A stretch of 64,000 bases of DNA from the NCBI RefSeq assembly GCF_015221875.1, contig NZ_JACYGY010000001.1:4132501-4196500 (forward strand), read 5' to 3'. This document shows positions 63,615 through 64,000 of this stretch, in pieces. Each line of letters opens with the position of its first letter. The first letter of the stretch is position 1. This DNA comes from Dyadobacter subterraneus. Lineage in GTDB: Bacteria > Bacteroidota > Bacteroidia > Cytophagales > Spirosomataceae. Under the pieces are notes generated by a model that was not told the origin of the DNA, did no database searches, and saw nothing but the letters and a program-made list of their open reading frames with translations. The translations under genes and the position numbers were made by a program.

Positions 63615-64000
63615 CTAGCTGTTCATCCATTTTTTAAATTCAGCGGATTTAGCTTTACTGATAATAACATGCTCGTGCGGCTGTGGTTTTATCTTGACAA
63701 GTAAACGCCCGTTGAAATAAAATTCGGCCTCGATGACAGCGTTACGATTGAGAATAAACTGGCGGCTTACCCTGAGAAATAATACCGGATCGAGTTGCTG
63801 TTCCAACTGTTCCATGGTTGACTCTAACACATATTGTTTGTCATCGGTCGTGCGCAGATGAACCACTTCATTGGCCGTATAGAACCAGGCTATTTTAGCT
63901 GTTTCCAATGGGATCAGTTTATCCCGGTAGTGCACCAGGAAGGATTTTTTATAAGACCTGGTCAGGTTGCCAAGTTGTGCCAATAGATCAGCCAGCGCCG
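63615..64000 (-). CDS. LytTR-type DNA-binding regulator, truncated by the window edge
   Basis: The frame is open through the right edge of the window, so the start and any receiver domain lie outside. The visible part is the LytTR DNA-binding domain: FLVHYRDKLIPLETAKIAWF, HLRTTDDKQYVLESTMEQLE, LFLRVSRQFILNRNAVIE and IISKAKSAEFKKWMNS. Full-length relatives carry a CheY-like receiver in front. It is in the same direction as the sterol-desaturase-like gene and may regulate it. Confidence 0.88.
   Translation of the reverse strand, partial: ALADLLAQLGNLTRSYKKSFLVHYRDKLIPLETAKIAWFYTANEVVHLRTTDDKQYVLESTMEQLEQQLDPVLFLRVSRQFILNRNAVIEAEFYFNGRLLVKIKPQPHEHVIISKAKSAEFKKWMNS

Noticed and set aside
1..64000. 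CRISPR arrays, tRNA or rRNA genes
   Set aside because: No regularly spaced repeats, no tRNA cloverleaf with a CCA-type end and no rRNA-like sequence was seen anywhere.

Overview
The window looks like a chromosomal stretch of a Bacteroidota bacterium of the order Cytophagales; the Dyadobacter/Spirosoma group fits best. The grounds are: FtsX/MacB-type ABC permeases with a soluble prefix domain encoded directly behind PadR regulators; a hybrid two-component sensor with a Reg_prop propeller and Y_Y_Y domain; a GH109-type oxidoreductase-fold glycosidase; a GT90 transferase; many AraC-type regulators; and TTG-N19/20-TANNTTTG promoters in place of strong Shine-Dalgarno sites. The genus is inference. 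I found no rRNA, tRNA, CRISPR array or intact transposon.

Left part (1-16 kb): a partial AraC regulator and an NAD-dependent epimerase; a GT90 transferase; a lipoprotein; a polysaccharide deacetylase convergent with a GH109-like protein; a large unknown membrane protein; a CPA1 Na+/H+ antiporter; an MFS exporter co-transcribed with a Crp/Fnr regulator, with a perfect FNR-type box in front; a receiver-only protein; and a TonB-dependent receptor.

Middle part (16-45 kb): regulator/enzyme pairs (AraC-SDR, HxlR-NmrA) and two PadR-permease modules, mixed with decayed genes: an alpha/beta hydrolase fused end-to-end with a truncated HNH-like gene, an AraC gene with a one-base frameshift, an HxlR relic, a serine-hydrolase/TPR relic and an Rpn-nuclease relic. 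It ends with a 1388-residue hybrid histidine kinase. A compact predicted small RNA followed by two more terminator hairpins lies at 39.55-39.84 kb.

Right part (45-64 kb): two abutting micro-membrane-protein genes; a VOC-EVE-MarR operon with an operator laid over its promoter; a second SDR/AraC pair; a cluster of broken N-acetylhexosamine genes (GH109, gluP, nagA); an FAD monooxygenase divergent from an AraC regulator; an IS1182-type transposase tail; a TetR-controlled catabolic operon (dienelactone hydrolase, resorcylate-decarboxylase-like amidohydrolase, NTF2-like protein) with a perfect 34-bp palindromic operator; and a mostly leftward block of DUF3052, serine hydrolase, lipoprotein hydrolase, small exported proteins, a sterol-desaturase-like enzyme and a partial LytTR regulator.

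The best candidates for undescribed biology are the FNR-box/Crp-Fnr/MFS loop, the TetR-controlled operon, the VOC-EVE-MarR operon, the 39.6-kb small-RNA locus and the paired micro-proteins. The many relics show a region under active turnover.
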